From contig OZ253586.1 of NCBI GenBank assembly GCA_965263155.1, positions 1,860,001-1,924,000 of the forward strand: DNA of 64,000 nt. Direction: 5' to 3'. Origin of the DNA: JAAXIE01 sp965263155 (lineage in GTDB: Bacteria > Chloroflexota > Dehalococcoidia > Lucifugimonadales > JAAXIE01). A program made the position numbers and the translations under genes. The notes under the pieces were generated by a model. It did not search any database. It was not told where the DNA came from and worked only from the letters and a program-made list of their open reading frames with translations. How positions within the stretch are numbered: position 1 is the first letter of the stretch; every line of letters starts with the position of its first letter. Shown here one piece after another: positions 60,999 through 64,000 of the stretch.

Positions 60999-62030
60999 AT
61001 GCGATTCCCTTGGGCCAACGTCGCGCTCATCGCTCTGTTCTGCTTTGAGCTTCTGACGGGCTACTTGGGCCTGACTCACTCTAACCCGGAGTGGGTTGCG
61101 GCCATGCACCTGCACCGCATCACTGGCTTTGCCATCCTAGCCCTCTTCATCTGGAAGTCGCGCAACATCATCAGTTCCTTCACGGTGCGCCGCAACTGGC
61201 AGGTCTCACCGGAGACCATGGTCCTATCCACCGTTCTGCTACTGGGACTACTGACCGTCCTAGGGCTGGGGCTGGCGTGGAGCCATCTGGGATACTACAG
61301 CTGGATGGGCTTCTCCGGCACCACCATCCACTTGACCCTTGCCATTGGGCTGGTCCCTCTGCTGCTATGGCATTCCCTGCGACACCGCATCAGCTTACGC
61401 AGGCGTTACGTGGCTGACCGGCGCAACTTCCTGCGATTGGGGCTGTTGGGTGTGGCCGGGCTGGTAGTGTGGCAGATATCGGAGCGGTTGCAACTCTTGG
61501 CTGACGCACCTGGGGCAGAGCGCCGCTTCACCGGCTCCTATCCCGAAGACGGCCCGACCTTCCCGGTGACGATGTGGCTCAACGACCGGACGCCGCACGT
61601 CAATGCCGACACTTGGCGTCTCAAGGTGTCGGGCCATGTATACAACCCCTATGAGCTCAGCTTGGAGGCCCTGCAGGAATGGCAGGACGAGATGACGGCC
61701 ACCCTAGACTGCACGGGAGGCTGGTACACCACCCGTACGTGGCGGGGCGCGCCCTTGCCCGACCTGCTGGCCCAAGCACTTCCCAAACCGGGCGCGTCCA
61801 GCATCACCATCACCTCGCGCACTGGCTACTTCCGGCGCTATTCACTGGATGAGGCACAGCGGGCGATGCTGGCGACTGCGGTAGACGGCAAGCACCTGAG
61901 CCCCGGCCACGGTTTCCCAACCCGCATGGTAGAGCCCAATAAGCGGGGCTACGACTGGGTCAAGTGGGTCGACTCCATCACGGTCAATGACACCGGCAAG
62001 CTCTGGCAGCCGCCCCTGCCTCTGACCTAA
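60999..62030 (+). CDS. membrane cytochrome-b-like / sulfite-oxidase-fold molybdoprotein fusion
   Basis: A 343-residue protein. Four membrane segments (about 8-25, 32-53, 75-95 and 107-126) carry His37, His39, His111, His125 and His129, candidate haem b ligands. A fifth hydrophobic segment (145-160) directly follows a twin-arginine motif, Arg141-Arg142-Asn-Phe-Leu-Arg. The remainder is a sulfite-oxidase-type molybdopterin domain with the likely molybdenum ligand Cys238 in Leu-Asp-Cys-Thr-Gly-Gly. The layout suggests that the first helices insert by Sec while the cofactor-bearing domain crosses by Tat. Electron partner and substrate are unknown. Confidence 0.85.
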   Translation: MRFPWANVALIALFCFELLTGYLGLTHSNPEWVAAMHLHRITGFAILALFIWKSRNIISSFTVRRNWQVSPETMVLSTVLLLGLLTVLGLGLAWSHLGYYSWMGFSGTTIHLTLAIGLVPLLLWHSLRHRISLRRRYVADRRNFLRLGLLGVAGLVVWQISERLQLLADAPGAERRFTGSYPEDGPTFPVTMWLNDRTPHVNADTWRLKVSGHVYNPYELSLEALQEWQDEMTATLDCTGGWYTTRTWRGAPLPDLLAQALPKPGASSITITSRTGYFRRYSLDEAQRAMLATAVDGKHLSPGHGFPTRMVEPNKRGYDWVKWVDSITVNDTGKLWQPPLPLT

Positions 62031-62062
62031 ACCGCGCGGCAATGCTCATTTGCCCGGTGGGA

Positions 62063-62761
62063 CTATTCCAACCCCATCGCCTTGACCAGCTCCGCGAGGC
62101 TGCCTACTTTCAAGTCTGGCCTAGCCTCTGAGGGCCGCGTGGCCCCTCCCGTATTGTCATGTCCGCGGTTGACCCAGACCGACGCGATGCCCATTTGGTT
62201 TGCCGGCCCGATGTCGTGGTGGAGGCTCTCGGCTGCGTGGAGCCAACCCTCTTTTTCTATGCCCATGCGATCAAGGGCGGTGTGGAAATTCTTGTGGTTG
62301 GGCTTGTAGCTTCTACATTGCTGCGATGTGATTACCGCGTCCAGTTCTACGCCCAAGGCGCGAGCTGCAGGCGCGAACAGGTCGTCGTCCACGTTTGTGA
62401 TGACCGCGAGCTTATAGCGGCTTTTCATTGACCGCAGTGCCTCTACGGTATCTGGGAACACTGGCCACGCCCCAATGGTGTCCACCAGACAGTTCTCCTC
62501 TCTCTCGGAGAACTGTATCCCCAGTCTTGTCCCCATCATCGCCATAACTCTGCGGAGCACGGTACGGTACTCCAAGTAGGTCTCACCTTGCTGAATCTCA
62601 GGCTCGACAGCGGCAAAGAGGGCGAGTATGTCAGACCGGGAAACCCGCAAATCATGCGCGCTCAACGCATCGGCTACGGCGTCCGAGATTCCGGTCTCCC
62701 AATCAACCAGCGTGCCATAGCAGTCAAAGCTGAGCCATTGAAGACGATCGAAATCAAGCAA
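62063..62761 (-). CDS. HAD-superfamily hydrolase (haloacid dehalogenase type II-like)
   Basis: A 232-residue protein with a TTG start at 62761, four bases after the stop codon of the MetE-like gene; no ATG would include the first motif. Motif I is Phe-Asp13-Cys-Tyr-Gly-Thr-Leu-Val, motif II Ile-Thr-Asn-Val, motif III Tyr-Lys-Pro-Asn, with a final acidic motif near His-Asp-Ile-Gly-Pro. The cap domain fits the 2-haloacid dehalogenase branch, so either a dehalogenase or a phosphatase is possible. Translational coupling to the upstream gene is likely. Confidence 0.85.
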   Translation of the reverse strand: MLDFDRLQWLSFDCYGTLVDWETGISDAVADALSAHDLRVSRSDILALFAAVEPEIQQGETYLEYRTVLRRVMAMMGTRLGIQFSEREENCLVDTIGAWPVFPDTVEALRSMKSRYKLAVITNVDDDLFAPAARALGVELDAVITSQQCRSYKPNHKNFHTALDRMGIEKEGWLHAAESLHHDIGPANQMGIASVWVNRGHDNTGGATRPSEARPDLKVGSLAELVKAMGLE

Positions 62762-62764
62762 TGC

Positions 62765-63865
62765 TCATGCCCAAGCGACGCGGGCCGTCTCTGCGACCAA
62801 CTCCAGCTTGCGCCTCTGATCATCCCATGAGATGGCGTTACCCGCATCCACCGAGGCAAAGCCACATTGCGGGCTGATGGCCAAGTCGTCCATGGGAACG
62901 TATTGCGAGGCCTCATCGATGCGTCGTCGCAGGGCGTCCATCGACTCCAAGTATCCCTGCTTGGTGGTGATGAGGCCAAGCACCACTGTTTTGCCGCGAG
63001 GCACAAATCGAAGAGGCTCGAAGCCTCCAGAGCGGTCGTTGTCGTACTCAAGCAGGAAGACGTCTACGTCCAAGGTGTTGAACAGCCGCTCGGCGATGGC
63101 CTCGTAGCTGCCTTCGCTGAGCCAATGGCTGCGGTTGTTGCCACGGCACAGGTGGATGGCCAAGGTCAGGCCTTCGCGCCTCAACCCTTGGATACAGGAG
63201 CCATCGGCCTCGACGATTTCGGAGAAGAGGGCATCGGGGTCAAGGCCTCTGCTTCGCATCTGCTCTCGTTGCACATCGTCCACATAGGCGGTATAGCCCG
63301 GGGCATCCAGCTGGATGTAGGGCACACCCTCATCAATGAGGGCGATGACCTCGTCGCGGACGATGGCTGCCATGTCGCGCGCTGCGCCTCCGATGGTCGC
63401 GTAATGTTCTTCTGTAACGCCGGGCACGTAGCACCGCGAGCCCATGAACCCAGCGGCTGGAATGGTGATCTTGCAGGGCCCAGAGGCGTTCTCCAAGAGG
63501 AACCCCGACTCGTGTCCGGTAATTCTCTTCTGCTGGCGGAGGGTGCCGTTAATCACCCAAGTGGGAGGCGCGGGAATGGCAGTGCCTTGAGGTCCACGCC
63601 AACTGAGGGGCGCATTGACTGGTTCCATGCCCTCCACAGCGTTGGCCACCTCAGTGCGGAAACACCCGCGCCGGTACTCGCCATCACTGAAGACTTGCAT
63701 CCCGGCACGACGCTGCAGGTCCAGAGCCGCGAGGATAGACTTATCCTCCAGCTCCTTCAGTTGCTCAGCAGACAGGTTGCCAGCCGCATGGGAAACCCGT
63801 GCGTCAAGAAGTTCACGCGGGCGCAGCAGGCTACCAACATGGTCGGCACGGTAGGTGGTAGGCAT
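62765..63865 (-). CDS. MetE-like (cobalamin-independent methionine synthase family) protein
   Basis: A 366-residue paralogue of the 25847 gene, with GGAGG nine bases before ATG. The zinc-site motifs are conserved in order: Leu-Ala-Ile-His-Leu-Cys-Arg-Gly-Asn-Asn, Leu-Glu-Tyr-Asp and Ser-Pro-Gln-Cys-Gly-Phe. Again only the C-terminal MetE domain is present. It is followed immediately by the HAD gene, so the two probably form an operon. An alkyl or methyl transfer to a thiol is the family reaction; the substrate is unknown. Confidence 0.87.
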   Translation of the reverse strand: MPTTYRADHVGSLLRPRELLDARVSHAAGNLSAEQLKELEDKSILAALDLQRRAGMQVFSDGEYRRGCFRTEVANAVEGMEPVNAPLSWRGPQGTAIPAPPTWVINGTLRQQKRITGHESGFLLENASGPCKITIPAAGFMGSRCYVPGVTEEHYATIGGAARDMAAIVRDEVIALIDEGVPYIQLDAPGYTAYVDDVQREQMRSRGLDPDALFSEIVEADGSCIQGLRREGLTLAIHLCRGNNRSHWLSEGSYEAIAERLFNTLDVDVFLLEYDNDRSGGFEPLRFVPRGKTVVLGLITTKQGYLESMDALRRRIDEASQYVPMDDLAISPQCGFASVDAGNAISWDDQRRKLELVAETARVAWA

Positions 63866-63926
63866 TTGTCGAGTCCTCCTCAGGTTGGGCGCCTGTGAGA
63901 TGCGCCATCAGTTCGTTACAAAAGCA

Positions 63927-63947
63927 GGGCGTCCAAGGAGGACGCCC
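63927..63947 (-). terminator. hairpin terminator for a gene to the right of the window
   Basis: GGGCGTCC and its complement around five bases, with TTTT after it on the minus strand. It lies upstream of the MetE-like gene, so it should end a unit coming from beyond the right edge. Confidence 0.55.
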
Positions 63948-64000
63948 CAAATTGCGATGGATATGTATCTTGATGGACTGGCCGCACTACGTCCAGCGGG

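Noticed and set aside
62867..63898. Long plus-strand open frame of about 340 codons
   Set aside because: It is antisense to the MetE-like gene, whose zinc motifs are on the minus strand.

Overview
The window is GC-rich bacterial chromosome DNA, most consistent with a Chloroflexota bacterium of the SAR202/Dehalococcoidia type. That placement is an inference from gene content. The binding-protein lipoproteins have a cysteine followed by a Gly-Glu-Glu-Ala-Thr stretch and a long Ala/Pro/Thr linker. There are four luciferase-like flavin oxidoreductases, paired MetE-like proteins, Rieske oxygenases, CoxL-like hydroxylases and a two-ribbon zinc protein. I found no ribosomal RNA, tRNA, CRISPR array or insertion sequence.

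Layout. 1-5.6 kb: the start of a MoxR ATPase, relics of HepT and PIN toxins, an alpha/beta hydrolase, an unrecognised 431-residue protein and a decayed cupin. 6-12.2 kb: three tandem family-5 solute-binding lipoproteins on the minus strand; two have clear promoters and terminators, and the third is stopped by an amber codon. 12.4-19.3 kb: a flavin oxidoreductase and a duplicated hyuA-hyuB locus (intact hyuB, remnant hyuA tail, frameshifted hyuB, intact hyuA). 19.5-27.6 kb: an NMT1-like protein, two more family-5 binding lipoproteins, a broken acetyltransferase, a MetE-like protein and a small membrane protein interrupted by a stop. 27.7-33.4 kb: an amidase with a GatC-like N-terminus, a zinc protein, a short-chain dehydrogenase, a DUF3891 protein and a second flavin oxidoreductase. 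33.8-41.3 kb: a likely operon of LigB-type ring-cleavage dioxygenase, dihydrodiol-dehydrogenase-like protein and CinA domain, then a Uma2 nuclease, two Rieske oxygenases and a broken epimerase. 41.4-47.2 kb: a CoxL-like hydroxylase, a dihydroxyphthalate-decarboxylase-like protein, glyoxalase-fold proteins and a third flavin oxidoreductase. 47.5-51.6 kb: a tctC-tctA-tctB tripartite transporter. 51.8-64 kb: a second CoxL-like protein that lacks the usual catalytic glutamate, DUF1326, hydrolases, a HicBA toxin-antitoxin pair, an amidase, a fourth flavin oxidoreductase, a membrane molybdoprotein with an internal twin-arginine motif, a HAD phosphatase and a second MetE-like protein.

Together the genes suggest a catabolic region. 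Binding proteins would capture peptides or organic acids. Hydroxylases, Rieske oxygenases, flavin monooxygenases, a dihydrodiol dehydrogenase and an extradiol dioxygenase would open aromatic or other recalcitrant organics. Hydantoinase and amidases would release nitrogen. Many components are orphans: binding proteins without permeases, large hydroxylase subunits without FeS or FAD partners, and Rieske subunits without reductases. At least nine broken genes or gene relics lie in 64 kb, so the locus is duplicating and decaying.
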